A stretch of DNA of 64,000 nt from contig CANLEE010000011.1 in assembly GCA_947489585.1 (NCBI GenBank), positions 62,001-126,000 on the forward strand, read 5' to 3'. The notes under the pieces are model-generated. The model ran no database searches, was not told the DNA's origin, and saw nothing but the letters and a program-made list of their open reading frames with translations. Both the position numbers and the translations under genes were made by a program. Every line of letters starts with the position of its first letter. Within the stretch, counting starts at the first letter, position 1. Of the stretch, positions 38,850 to 48,910 are shown in pieces. The stretch comes from an uncultured Psychroserpens sp. GTDB taxonomy: Bacteria; Bacteroidota; Bacteroidia; Flavobacteriales; Flavobacteriaceae.

Positions 38850-39647
38850 TTACCAATCGCGAAGTTTATTTAAACGTTCTTTTTCTTCAAGTACTTCCTG
38901 TGGAATTACCTTTAAAAATGAAGGATGCTGCTCAATTGCATATTCAATTTTTTCAACAATATCTGCTATAGACTCATTTTCATAATCTATTTGCAAAGGC
39001 GCTTTAACCTCAAAAGACTGATACACATTTTTCTTTTTTACGCGTAAGCCTTTCTTATCAAATGAGCGTCTAAACCCATCAATAACAATTGGTACAACGA
39101 TAGGCTTGTATTGTTTTATAATATGAGCTGTTCCTTTACGAATTGGCTTAAAAGGTGTTGTTGTTCCTTGCGGAAATGTAACTACCCAACCATCGTCAAG
39201 CGCTTTTTTAATACTCGTGATATCACTCATTTTCACTTGACGATTTACATTTTTTCCTTCTGATCGCCAAGTGCGTTCAATACTAATAGAACCTGTATAA
39301 GCAAATATCTTAGGTATTAATCCAGACTTCATCGTTTCCTTTGCTGCAACATAGTACATGTTAAGTTTAGGGTTCCATAAATAACCAACATTTTTGATAT
39401 TATCTAACCGTCCATTAAGACTTGCATTAAACACATGAAACATGGCAATCACATCAGCAAAATACGTTTGATGATTTGATATAAATAAGACGTTAGTATC
39501 AGGAAGGTTTTTAATAATGTCTGATCCCTCAATTTGGAGTTCATTAAAGCCTCTAAATCGTCGGTGTGTTAATGCACCTAATATTCTAATCAGCCATTTT
39601 TTTACAAAAAGTATATGCCCAAAAGGGTTTCTTTTAAATAATCCCAT
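38850..39647 (-). CDS. Lysophospholipid acyltransferase (PlsC-like)
   Basis: FISNHQTYFADVIAM and TFPQGTTTPFKPIRKGTAHII. Confidence 0.88.
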   Translation of the reverse strand: MGLFKRNPFGHILFVKKWLIRILGALTHRRFRGFNELQIEGSDIIKNLPDTNVLFISNHQTYFADVIAMFHVFNASLNGRLDNIKNVGYLWNPKLNMYYVAAKETMKSGLIPKIFAYTGSISIERTWRSEGKNVNRQVKMSDITSIKKALDDGWVVTFPQGTTTPFKPIRKGTAHIIKQYKPIVVPIVIDGFRRSFDKKGLRVKKKNVYQSFEVKAPLQIDYENESIADIVEKIEYAIEQHPSFLKVIPQEVLEEKERLNKLRDW

Positions 39648-39695
39648 TAAAAGTTAGTTATTAGAAGGAAAAACAAACTTACAAAAAAGTCTCAC

Positions 39696-40337
39696 TTACA
39701 ACACTTTTTTTAACAAGTCTTTTAATTCGCTCAGCATCATAGCTGTTGCACCCCAAACCACATGGCCATTGAGCATAAACGCTGGAACTTCAATTTCAAC
39801 CTTATAAGATGTCATGACAGCAACATCAGTAGTATTTGTGTCATCAATAAAATCGGAAAGTTTAACTTCTATCAAATCTTCAACTTCATCATCTTGCTTT
39901 ATAAATTGTGGTGTTTGATGTGTAATTCCAATGAAAGGCGCTACTGTAAAATTACTAGGCGGAATATATAGCGGTGTCATCGATTTTAAAACCTCAACAG
40001 TATCGGCAGATACACCAACCTCTTCCTCAGTTTCTCTAAGGGCTGTGTATTCGAGGTGTGGATCATCATCTTCATATTTCCCTCCTGGAAATCCCACTTG
40101 TGCCGAATGCACCCCTTTATAGGTTTTTCGCAAAATCAAAATCAAATGCGTCACATCATTCCTATCAGGATAAAACAATGCCATCACACCAGCTTTTTTA
40201 GCATGTATCATTTTCTCTCTGTTCTCTTCCACAAGCTCTTTACGAAACGGCGGCGACATTTTAAATTGTGAATCTTCGCCTGGAAGATGAATTGATGAGA
40301 TGTTACTCATTAAGATTTTGAACGCTTCAAAATGCAT
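39696..40337 (-). CDS. NUDIX CoA pyrophosphatase
   Basis: VGFPGGKYEDDDPHLEYTALRETEEEVG Nudix box. Confidence 0.93.
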   Translation of the reverse strand: MHFEAFKILMSNISSIHLPGEDSQFKMSPPFRKELVEENREKMIHAKKAGVMALFYPDRNDVTHLILILRKTYKGVHSAQVGFPGGKYEDDDPHLEYTALRETEEEVGVSADTVEVLKSMTPLYIPPSNFTVAPFIGITHQTPQFIKQDDEVEDLIEVKLSDFIDDTNTTDVAVMTSYKVEIEVPAFMLNGHVVWGATAMMLSELKDLLKKVL

Positions 40338-40465
40338 GACTCTTTTTTTTGCGAAATGTGAAGATAAGAAATATGAAATAAAAATCAGCTTACAATAGCA
40401 ATAATTGAGAATTACACTTCGGTAAATATCTATTTATTAAAAAAGTAAGAATTATTCTATATAGG

Positions 40466-40484
40466 ATTACGGAAAAACCGTAAT
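40466..40484. other. Hairpin ATTACGG-AAAAA-CCGTAAT upstream of secreted gene pair
   Basis: Perfect 7-bp stem and 5-nt loop, about 95 nt upstream of the 40580 start. Confidence 0.5.
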
Positions 40485-40579
40485 AACAAACTGATTAACA
40501 ATAACTTAACATTGTTTTCATACCGCATAAAATTTATAATCTTTATCTTATGTAAACTAATCTTTAAATCTTATATATT

Positions 40580-41509
40580 ATGAAAAAATTACTTTTATTA
40601 CCTATGCTACTTTTAGTTTTCAACCTTGGTTTATCTCAAGAATGGGCAGGAGCCGGAACTAATACAACAACAGGAGATATAGGACGAACAGGAAGCGTTG
40701 GCCTCGGAACAAATTTCCCGAGTTCAATTTTCCAAGTTGGAAATCAAACTACAGCAGCATCAAATTACTACATTCTGTTTGGAAAAAGAACCACTTCTTC
40801 TCAAAACAATATGCCTTTTATAGGTCAAGATTCTTTTGATACTATTGGAAATGATTTGGGTTTAGGAGCCAGAAGTGGTAATGGTTCAATCAATTTTTAT
40901 TCAGGAAACGCTAATGCATTCACATCTAACAACATAAGAATGAGAATTCTAAGTGATGGTAAGGTTGGTATTGGCACAACAACACCAAATCAAAAACTTG
41001 AAATAAAAGGCGGTGATGGTGTAGGCATAAGAATATATAATGATAACGCAAATACATGGGATATTTTAAATTCTGTAAATGGTCAATTAGATTTTGTTAG
41101 AGGTGGTAGTAACACATTTATGAGAATCAATCAATTAGGTAGAGTCGGTATAGGCACGACTTCACCTGATGCAAATTCGTTATTGACTGTTAATGGAAAA
41201 ATCTTATGTGAAGAAGTAGAGGTTATTCAGGATGTATTACCAGATTATGTGTTTCAAAAATATTACACAGGGTCTTCATCATTAAAAGAAGACTATACAA
41301 TGCTAACTCTGGAAGACATAGAAGCCTTCACTAAGACCAACCATCATTTACCAGAAGTTCCTAGTGCTGCTGAAGTAAAAGAAAATGGCATGCAATTGAA
41401 AGATATGACAACCATTCTTCTACAAAAGGTCGAAGAACTTACATTGTATACCATAGAACAAGAGAAGCGTATCAATGCATTAGAAGCGAAATTAAATAAA
41501 AAACAGTAA
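40580..41509 (+). CDS. Secreted fibre-like protein with GIGTT.P motifs and C-terminal coiled coil
   Basis: Signal peptide; VGIGTTTPNQKLEIKG and VGIGTTSPDANSLLTVNGKI; C-terminal YTLEDIEAFTKTNHHLPEVPSAAEVKENGMQL..LLQKVEELTLY-like segment found in Bacteroidota tail-fibre/chaperone-like proteins. Confidence 0.8.
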   Translation: MKKLLLLPMLLLVFNLGLSQEWAGAGTNTTTGDIGRTGSVGLGTNFPSSIFQVGNQTTAASNYYILFGKRTTSSQNNMPFIGQDSFDTIGNDLGLGARSGNGSINFYSGNANAFTSNNIRMRILSDGKVGIGTTTPNQKLEIKGGDGVGIRIYNDNANTWDILNSVNGQLDFVRGGSNTFMRINQLGRVGIGTTSPDANSLLTVNGKILCEEVEVIQDVLPDYVFQKYYTGSSSLKEDYTMLTLEDIEAFTKTNHHLPEVPSAAEVKENGMQLKDMTTILLQKVEELTLYTIEQEKRINALEAKLNKKQ

Positions 41510-41513
41510 GGTT

Positions 41514-42365
41514 ATGAGAAGTTTAAAACATAAGTTAATACTCTTAATTCCTCTTCTGATATCTTTCAATATTGTCGCTCAGGTTGATCCTTGCAACTTA
41601 ACTCAGCAGCAATTAGCTGATTTTATTGCAGATTCTTTTCTTCCAACAGAAAATTGCAATGAGTTTAGTTTCTTTATACCTCATTGCCCCAATAATGGTC
41701 TAACTATTGCCATAAACTCAACAATTGATCCTGTTTTTAACGATACAATTGTCGAAGGTTTAAATATTTTTACAATTACCGGAATCGTTACTATCGTAGT
41801 TTCTGTTTGCCCTAATCCTCAACTTGTAGATTGTTCTAGCGTACCACTACTTTTATTTTTTGAAGATGATTGTGAGGTATCATGCGAAAACTTCCCAGAT
41901 ATTATTCTTACAAACCCTGATGATAATATAAATTCTGGTGAGATGATAAATTATACTTTGTATGCCAATATTACAGCAAGCAACACTATAGAAAACAATG
42001 CTACATCACGATATCAAGCTACAGAATCTATTAAGCTGATACCAAAATTCCATGCTAAAGCAGGTTCTAAATTCAAAGCAAATATAAAACCTTGTCCATC
42101 TGCAAGGATTGCTCAACAAGATACTAATAATCAGGTTAAAGTCTTCCCTAACCCAGCAAAAGATGAAATAAATGTTTCTATTGAAAAGACTAAACTATCA
42201 TCAATCGAGCTCTATGATATCTACGGAAATAGAGTTCAATCTTTTGAAAAATTAGGCACATTTAAACACAGTTTAAATGTTAACCGTTTATCTCGTGGTT
42301 ACTATATTGTTAAAGTCGTTCTAGAAGATGGCACTACACAATACAAAAATGTCATATTAAAATAA
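41514..42365 (+). CDS. Secreted protein with T9SS type A sorting domain
   Basis: Signal peptide; ITASNTIENNATSRYQATESIKLIPKFHAKAGSKFKANIKPC; C-terminal VFPNPAKDEINV...RGYYIVKVVLEDGTTQYKNVILK. Confidence 0.85.
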   Translation: MRSLKHKLILLIPLLISFNIVAQVDPCNLTQQQLADFIADSFLPTENCNEFSFFIPHCPNNGLTIAINSTIDPVFNDTIVEGLNIFTITGIVTIVVSVCPNPQLVDCSSVPLLLFFEDDCEVSCENFPDIILTNPDDNINSGEMINYTLYANITASNTIENNATSRYQATESIKLIPKFHAKAGSKFKANIKPCPSARIAQQDTNNQVKVFPNPAKDEINVSIEKTKLSSIELYDIYGNRVQSFEKLGTFKHSLNVNRLSRGYYIVKVVLEDGTTQYKNVILK

Positions 42366-42387
42366 ACCACATAACTATTAAATTAAA

Positions 42388-42421
42388 AAGCTGATTAGAC
42401 TATCTAGTCAGCTTTTTTTAT
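42388..42421 (+). terminator. Intrinsic terminator
   Basis: AAGCTGATTAGA-CTA-TCTAGTCAGCTT (G-T wobble) followed by T-run. Confidence 0.85.
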
Positions 42422-42448
42422 TTTTGACATCGCGTTAAAAGAGAATTT

Positions 42449-43156
42449 ATGAGATTTATAGTCCTTATAGTATGTTGTTTCTTATTATCCAATTGTGATG
42501 ATAAACACTCTCAAAAGAAAACGCCTACACAAACTATAGATTCTACTCAAGTTAAAAAAGAAACTTTAGTTAAAGATATCGATACGCTTTCTAAGACCAA
42601 CAAAGAAGAATTCCTCCTTACCAAAGACAATGCGATGGAGTTTTTCCTTCAGTATGATAAAGAACATAAAGAAAATAAAGTGCGTATTGTTACCGATTAT
42701 GGCAACATCGATATTTTACTATTTAATGAAACAAAATTCCATCGCTCAAACTTTATCTACCTCGCCAAAAAAGGCTATTTCGATAATACGCAATTTTATC
42801 GTGTGATTGAAAATTATATCATTCAAGGCGGAAGTACAGACGATAGAGACGTCATGCGTAAACGTCGCTATATTGGGAAATACTTATTGCCTACGGACAC
42901 AAAACGCGGGTTTCACCATGATAGAGGCGTGATTTCTATGCCAAGTAGTGACATTGAAAATCCATATAAATTGGCATCGCCTTATGAGTTTTTTATCATG
43001 CTACGCGATGTTCATGAATTGGATGGTGATTACACAATTTTCGGCAGAGTGATTAGCGGTATGGCTGTTGCCGATAAAATTGCTAATGTAGATACTGATG
43101 ATGCCGATTGGCCACTTAAAAATGTTTATATAAAAAGGGTTGAAATTTTAGATTAA
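42449..43156 (+). CDS. Peptidylprolyl isomerase (cyclophilin type), lipoprotein
   Basis: Lipobox LLSNC; VTDYGNIDILLFNETKFHRSNFIYLAKKGYFDNTQFYRVIENYIIQGG. Confidence 0.9.
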   Translation: MRFIVLIVCCFLLSNCDDKHSQKKTPTQTIDSTQVKKETLVKDIDTLSKTNKEEFLLTKDNAMEFFLQYDKEHKENKVRIVTDYGNIDILLFNETKFHRSNFIYLAKKGYFDNTQFYRVIENYIIQGGSTDDRDVMRKRRYIGKYLLPTDTKRGFHHDRGVISMPSSDIENPYKLASPYEFFIMLRDVHELDGDYTIFGRVISGMAVADKIANVDTDDADWPLKNVYIKRVEILD

Positions 43157-43250
43157 GTATTCCGAAGCATTAGATTTTAACAAATTCACAACAAACTACC
43201 TCATCTATTTTAAGTACCTTGAAAACTTAAAAACCAATACTAATTTTTTA

Positions 43251-45401
43251 ATGATTTCAAAATCCCTAAAAGCTACAGTTCTATGTAGCCTAGTTCTCTT
43301 TGCTAGTTGCAAAGAAGAAGCAAAACCAGAAGAAGACACAGCTATGAATTATGACAATGTACTGCTCCAAGAATGGACTGGCCCATTTGAAGGTGTTCCT
43401 GCATTTGACAAAATGGATGTTAGCAACATCAAAGAAGCTATAGAAACCGGAATGGAATTGAACTTAAAAGACGTCGATGCCATTGCTAATAGTACAGAAG
43501 CACCAACATTCGAAAACACCATAGTAGCATTAGAAGCTTCAGGCGAGAAACTCAATGATGTATTTACTTACTACGGCATTTTAAGTAGTAATATGTCATC
43601 TCCCGAATTTAGAGACATTCAAACCGAATTAGCGCCTAAGTTATCAGATTTCAACTCTAAAATTTCTCAAAACGAAAAGTTGTTTCAACGCATAAAAGCA
43701 GTTTATGATGCCTCGCAAAAAAACCCATTGCCTGTAGATCAACAACGTGTTGTCGATTTAACATACAAGAGTTTCGAAATGAGTGGTGCCAATCTTGATG
43801 CCGAAAAGAAAAAACGTTATGCAGCAATCAACAAAGAACTCTCTTCTTTGTATACTAAGTTTTCTAATAATGTCTTACATGACGAAGAAAACTATGTCAC
43901 CTATTTGAATAAAAATCAGTTAGGAGGTTTATCAGAATCATTTATTAATTCTGCTGCAAAAATTGCAACCGATAAAGGCGAAGACGGTAAATATGCGATT
44001 ACAAATACACGATCATCTATGGATCCTTTTCTCACCTACTCGACTGAGCGTGATTTAAGAAAAATAGTTTGGACCAACTACTATTCTCGTGGTGACAATG
44101 GTGACGAATATGATAATAATGCGCTTATCGCAGAAATTTTAAAACTCAGAAAAGAGCGCGTTGGATTATTAGGTTATGATAATTATGCCGATTGGCGATT
44201 ACAAAATCGTATGGCAAAAAATCCAAAAAACGCTATGGATTTAATGGAAGCTGTTTGGCCAGCTGCTATTGCCCGTGTTGAAGAAGAAGTTGCAGATATG
44301 CAAGCCGTAGCTGATGCTAATGGCGACAATATTACTATTGAAGCTTGGGACTATCGTTACTATGCAGAAAAAGTAAGACAAAAGAAATATGATTTAGATA
44401 GTGATGAAGTGAAGCAATACCTTCAGTTAGATAAATTAACAGATGCGTTATTCTATACGGCTGGACGTTTATTCAATTATAAATTTACCCCAGTTGAAGA
44501 CGGTAAAGTTCCTGTGTTTCATGAAGATGTACACGTATGGGAAGTGACTGATAAAGATTCTGGTAAGCATATTGGTTTATGGTATCTCGATCCTTTTTCA
44601 CGACAAGGAAAACGCTCAGGAGCTTGGGCAACAACGTATAGAAGTTATACCTCATTTGAAGGTGAAACTAATGTACTAGCCTCTAACAATTCTAACTTTG
44701 TAAAAGCGGCTCCAGGAGAAGCTGTTTTAGTGTCTTGGGATGATGCAACAACATTTTTCCATGAATTTGGACATGCTTTGCACTTCTTTTCAAGCAATGT
44801 TAAATACCCAACCTTAAATAGTGGTGTAAGAGATTATACTGAATTCCAATCACAATTATTAGAGCGTTGGTTATCTACAGACGAAGTAATCAATCAGTTT
44901 TTAGTACACAATAAAACTGGCGAACCTATTCCTGCTGCTTTAGTTGAAAAAATTAAAAAAGCGTCTACTTTCAATCAAGGTTTCGGCACTACCGAATATT
45001 TAGCGTCTGCCTTAATTGATATGAAATTGCATTTAGCCGACCCAACTGATATTGATATTGATAAATTTGAGCGTGAAACTTTAGCAGAACTCAATATGCC
45101 TAATGAATTACCAATGCGTCATAGAACGCCTCATTTTGGTCATGTATTCTCTGGTGAAGGTTATGCAACAGCATATTATGGTTATATGTGGGCAGATGTT
45201 TTAACAAGTGATGCTTCAGAAGCGTTTAAGGAAGCTCCAGGTGGTTTCTACGATGAAGACGTCGCTGCGAAACTAGTCAAGTATTTATTTGCACCTAGAA
45301 ACTCTATGGATCCAGCTGAAGCCTATCGCCTATTTAGAGGTCGCGATGCAAAAATTGAAGCATTGATGCGCGATCGCGGATTTCCAGTACCTACAGAATA
45401 A
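43251..45401 (+). CDS. M3 family metallopeptidase (Dcp-like), lipoprotein
   Basis: Lipobox LFASC; TTFFHEFGHALHFFSS; RHRTPHFGHVFSGEGYATAYYGYMWADVL. Confidence 0.95.
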   Translation: MISKSLKATVLCSLVLFASCKEEAKPEEDTAMNYDNVLLQEWTGPFEGVPAFDKMDVSNIKEAIETGMELNLKDVDAIANSTEAPTFENTIVALEASGEKLNDVFTYYGILSSNMSSPEFRDIQTELAPKLSDFNSKISQNEKLFQRIKAVYDASQKNPLPVDQQRVVDLTYKSFEMSGANLDAEKKKRYAAINKELSSLYTKFSNNVLHDEENYVTYLNKNQLGGLSESFINSAAKIATDKGEDGKYAITNTRSSMDPFLTYSTERDLRKIVWTNYYSRGDNGDEYDNNALIAEILKLRKERVGLLGYDNYADWRLQNRMAKNPKNAMDLMEAVWPAAIARVEEEVADMQAVADANGDNITIEAWDYRYYAEKVRQKKYDLDSDEVKQYLQLDKLTDALFYTAGRLFNYKFTPVEDGKVPVFHEDVHVWEVTDKDSGKHIGLWYLDPFSRQGKRSGAWATTYRSYTSFEGETNVLASNNSNFVKAAPGEAVLVSWDDATTFFHEFGHALHFFSSNVKYPTLNSGVRDYTEFQSQLLERWLSTDEVINQFLVHNKTGEPIPAALVEKIKKASTFNQGFGTTEYLASALIDMKLHLADPTDIDIDKFERETLAELNMPNELPMRHRTPHFGHVFSGEGYATAYYGYMWADVLTSDASEAFKEAPGGFYDEDVAAKLVKYLFAPRNSMDPAEAYRLFRGRDAKIEALMRDRGFPVPTE

Positions 45402-45430
45402 TTTAGAACATTCTAAAATAACAATAACGG

Positions 45431-45472
45431 CACCTCTTATTCATAATTCAATTAGAATAAGAGGTGTTTTAT
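45431..45472 (+). terminator. Intrinsic terminator
   Basis: CACCTCTTATTC-N12-GAATAAGAGGTG then TTTTATT. Confidence 0.85.
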
Positions 45473-45496
45473 TACAACTAATTAACTAAGCACAAT

Positions 45497-45970
45497 ATGG
45501 TTAAAATTCAAGATTTTAATTTCCTAATAGGCAAATGGACTGTTCTTAACAAAAAATTAAAAGAACGCCTCGCTAATAGTAACGAATGGATTGAATTTCA
45601 TGCAGAAATGGAAACAAAACCGATTCTTAATGGGCTAGGTTTAATGGATGAAATGAAATCCTCTCATTTTGGAGACGACTTTATTGGATTAAGCATTAGA
45701 ATGGTCAATCCTAAAACCAATGTTTGGACTATATATTGGGCAGATACTTCAAACCCTGAACACTATTTAAAAGAACAAGTTGTTGGTGAGTTTAAAAACG
45801 GAATAGGTGAATTTTACGGAAAAGAACAATATCAAGGGAAGACCTATCAATTAAAATTTACCTGGAAAAAACATTCTAAACATACAGCACAGTGGGAACA
45901 GGCTTATTTTGATGACTTAAACAGCCAATGGGAAACCAATTGGATTATGGAGTTTTCAAGAAAGGTATAA
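45497..45970 (+). CDS. DUF1579-like hypothetical protein
   Basis: FNFLIGKWTVLNKKLKERL...LIGLSIRMVNPKTNVWTIYWAD-like pattern. Confidence 0.75.
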   Translation: MVKIQDFNFLIGKWTVLNKKLKERLANSNEWIEFHAEMETKPILNGLGLMDEMKSSHFGDDFIGLSIRMVNPKTNVWTIYWADTSNPEHYLKEQVVGEFKNGIGEFYGKEQYQGKTYQLKFTWKKHSKHTAQWEQAYFDDLNSQWETNWIMEFSRKV

Positions 45971-46037
45971 ATCACAATTATATTTATTTACTATCTTTAA
46001 TTCTTATCTCAAAAGAACATAACCTAAACAAAAACTT

Positions 46038-46553
46038 ATGAAACACCTCATTATTCTATTAATTACCGTATCAAGTTTGGCCGCTTTCTCACAAGCTGAT
46101 AAAGGTTCTAAGCTAAACATTAATGACAAAGCTGCTGACTTTACAGTGCAAATGCTCGATGGCGAATCGATAACACTTTCAGATTTAAAAGGAAAAGTTG
46201 TTCTCATAAATTTTTGGGCAACATGGTGTGGGCCTTGTATGATGGAATTCAAAGAAATTCCAGACAAAATTTTAAAACCTTTTGCAACCAAAGACTTTGT
46301 GTTTATTCCAATTTCTAGAGGTGAAAACGAATTTCTTGTGAAGCAAAAAATGGAAAACCTTAAAGCCAATGGTATTGAGTTTAACGTCGGTTTAGATCCT
46401 GATAAAAGTATATGGGATGAATATGCTACAAAGTACATTCCTAAAAACTACCTAATCGATGAAAACGGTGTCATAACCTATATTTCTACGGGTTACTCTG
46501 ATGAAAGTGTTGATACATTAGTTAAAAAAATTGAGGCCCTTTTGAAGGACTAA
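46038..46553 (+). CDS. TlpA-like thioredoxin family protein
   Basis: Signal peptide; LINFWATWCGPCMMEFKEIP (CGPC active site). Confidence 0.95.
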   Translation: MKHLIILLITVSSLAAFSQADKGSKLNINDKAADFTVQMLDGESITLSDLKGKVVLINFWATWCGPCMMEFKEIPDKILKPFATKDFVFIPISRGENEFLVKQKMENLKANGIEFNVGLDPDKSIWDEYATKYIPKNYLIDENGVITYISTGYSDESVDTLVKKIEALLKD

Positions 46554-46554
46554 C

Positions 46555-47166
46555 CTAAGATTTATCCTTATACAAACTAGGCAAGCTAATTTTCAACTTC
46601 ACAGCAAGTAGTCTAATGATAATGACAACTAATCCTGCAATGACGAAGATGAAATTTGTATCTGCTACAAACTTCCGAAGTAAAAAATAAGTGAGTCCTC
46701 CTAGAATACAGGCAGTTGCATAAATTTCCTTTCTAAAAATCACAGGGATTTCATTACATAAAATATCGCGAAGCACACCTCCAAAACACGCAGTCATAGT
46801 TCCTAAAGCGATACAAATAATAGGGTTCAAGCCAGCAACGATTCCGGTTTCTATACCAACAACAGTGTACAAACCAATACCAATAGTATCAAATAAAAAG
46901 AGTGAACGACGTAGATAGTTGATTTTACTCCGAAGTAAAACAGCAAATACCGCTGAAGCAAAAATAACATACACGTAGGTCATATTTGTCATCCAAGATA
47001 CTGGATGAATGCCAACCATAACATCTCGCAATGTACCTCCTCCTACTGCGGTGACAAAAGCAATTATCAACACTCCAAAGGGATCCATGCGTTTATCTAA
47101 CGCTACCAAAACACCTGAAATGGCAAAGGCAATAGTTCCTAGTATATCTATAACTTGAAAAAACAT
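46555..47166 (-). CDS. Trimeric intracellular cation channel (TRIC/YicG) family protein
   Basis: DILGTIAFAISGVLVALDKRMDPFGVLIIAFVTAVGGGTLRDVMVG; GTMTACFGGVLRDILCNEIP. Confidence 0.95.
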   Translation of the reverse strand: MFFQVIDILGTIAFAISGVLVALDKRMDPFGVLIIAFVTAVGGGTLRDVMVGIHPVSWMTNMTYVYVIFASAVFAVLLRSKINYLRRSLFLFDTIGIGLYTVVGIETGIVAGLNPIICIALGTMTACFGGVLRDILCNEIPVIFRKEIYATACILGGLTYFLLRKFVADTNFIFVIAGLVVIIIRLLAVKLKISLPSLYKDKS

Positions 47167-47909
47167 TACATTCCTTGTGTATAATAGTTGTAATCTTTCA
47201 GAATGGTATCAATAAACTGAATATCTGTGTCATTGAAATCTTTAATTTCGACGACTTGAATAATCTTCTTTCTTAGCTTAATGAGCGTTTCATAATCTCT
47301 AGCAGCTTTTGCTCTAATATAAGTTTCCTTGATAATACGCGCATCATTATCTGACAATTTAATCACATTAGGATAAGTTGGTGTATAACTATCATCTAAT
47401 TCTTCTAAAATGGTATGACTAATATTTACATTATTCTTAAGCGAAATTACTGAAGTTCCAGCAGTCATATCTCCTAAACGCTGACTTTTTTTACTAGTTA
47501 CGATTGCAATTAAAGCCACAATACCAGACATCATATTTAAATCGACAATTCTAAAAAACCAACGCACTAAATAATCTGCTAACGAAGCTTGATAGCCATC
47601 AATTTTAACCACTTTAATTTTCATTATTCGCTTGCCTATCGTTTGTCCGTCAAGGAAGGTTTCAAAAATTAATGAGTAAAAAACAACAGGTAGATAAAAT
47701 GAAACAACAACTGCAATTTGTGACCATTGGTCCATATCTTCAATAAATTCATTAATGTTAAAAAGATTAAACATTATTTGATAGGTAACAATCACATAAG
47801 CAAATTTTATTATCAAATCGATAATGTAAGCTAATATGCGTTCACCAACACTCGCAGCGATGAAATTTATATTAACGTTTTGTGTGGTATTTATTTGTAA
47901 CTCTACCAT
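47166..47909 (-). CDS. RDD family membrane protein
   Basis: GERILAYIIDLIIKFAYVI; DGQTIGKRIMKIKVVKIDG; RLGDMTAGTSVI. Confidence 0.92.
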   Translation of the reverse strand: MVELQINTTQNVNINFIAASVGERILAYIIDLIIKFAYVIVTYQIMFNLFNINEFIEDMDQWSQIAVVVSFYLPVVFYSLIFETFLDGQTIGKRIMKIKVVKIDGYQASLADYLVRWFFRIVDLNMMSGIVALIAIVTSKKSQRLGDMTAGTSVISLKNNVNISHTILEELDDSYTPTYPNVIKLSDNDARIIKETYIRAKAARDYETLIKLRKKIIQVVEIKDFNDTDIQFIDTILKDYNYYTQGM

Positions 47910-47932
47910 TAATTGCTTTAATTTGAAAGTCT

Positions 47933-48910
47933 ATGAGAGAAGTCGCATTTATTAAACAAAATAAGGAAAAATGGCTTAATTTTGAAAAGGCTATTTTTGG
48001 AAAAACCTTAAAAAACCCCGATGAATTAGCATCTCTTTATATTCAGTTAGTAAATGATTTGTCTTATGCACAAACTTACTATCCCAAAAGTAAAACAATT
48101 CTTTATTTAAACAACTTAGCAGCCAAAGCTTTTCAAAAAATTTATAAAACCAAACGTGAAGACACCAATCGATTTGTCCATTTTTGGAAGATTGAAGTGC
48201 CTCTTATCGTTTATGAATATAGACGTTATGTACTCTACGCCTTTATTATTTTTTTAAGTTTTGTAGCAATTGGAGCTTTATCTGCTGCCTATGATGATTC
48301 GTTTGTAAGATTGATTTTAGGTGATAGCTATGTTAACGATACTTTAGAAAACATTGAAGCAGGCGATCCCGTTGCAGTATATAAAAGCGGAAGTAATTGG
48401 GGTAGTTTTATAGGTATCACACTCAATAACCTTTATGTAGGTATACAATCGTTCATCTATGGTGTTTTTGGAGGCCTTGGCACAGGCTTGGTTATGCTAT
48501 ACAATGGGATAATGGTTGGTGCATTTCAGTATTTCTTCTATCAAGAAGGTGTACTTTGGGAAAGTGTTCGTGGTATCTGGATTCATGGTTCTATGGAAAT
48601 TTTTGCAATTGTTATTGAAGCTGCTGCTGGATTAATTTTAGGAGCAAGTATTTTGTTTCCGAAAACATATTCTAGAATGGCCTCTTTCAAAATGGGAGTA
48701 AAAAATGGTGTAAAGATTTTGATTAGCACATTCCCATTTACTATTGCTGCTGGTTTTCTAGAAGGTTATGTCACACGCTATTCTAATACAATGCCTAATT
48801 GGCTTTCAGTTGGGATTATATTATTTACGTTAAGCCTTATTTCATTTTACTACTTAGTTTACCCATTTATACTCAATACTAAACTTAAAAAGATACATGC
48901 AACTATATAA
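47933..48910 (+). CDS. Stage II sporulation protein M (SpoIIM) family protein
   Basis: LSYAQTYYPKSKTILYLNNLA; GVFGGLGTGLVMLYNGIMVGAFQYFFYQ; WIHGSMEIFAIVIEAAAGLILG. Confidence 0.92.
   Translation: MREVAFIKQNKEKWLNFEKAIFGKTLKNPDELASLYIQLVNDLSYAQTYYPKSKTILYLNNLAAKAFQKIYKTKREDTNRFVHFWKIEVPLIVYEYRRYVLYAFIIFLSFVAIGALSAAYDDSFVRLILGDSYVNDTLENIEAGDPVAVYKSGSNWGSFIGITLNNLYVGIQSFIYGVFGGLGTGLVMLYNGIMVGAFQYFFYQEGVLWESVRGIWIHGSMEIFAIVIEAAAGLILGASILFPKTYSRMASFKMGVKNGVKILISTFPFTIAAGFLEGYVTRYSNTMPNWLSVGIILFTLSLISFYYLVYPFILNTKLKKIHATI

Noticed and set aside
46004-46438. 144-aa minus-strand ORF antisense to the TlpA-like gene
   Set aside because: The TlpA-like CDS with CGPC motif is clearly real; the antisense ORF is a by-product.
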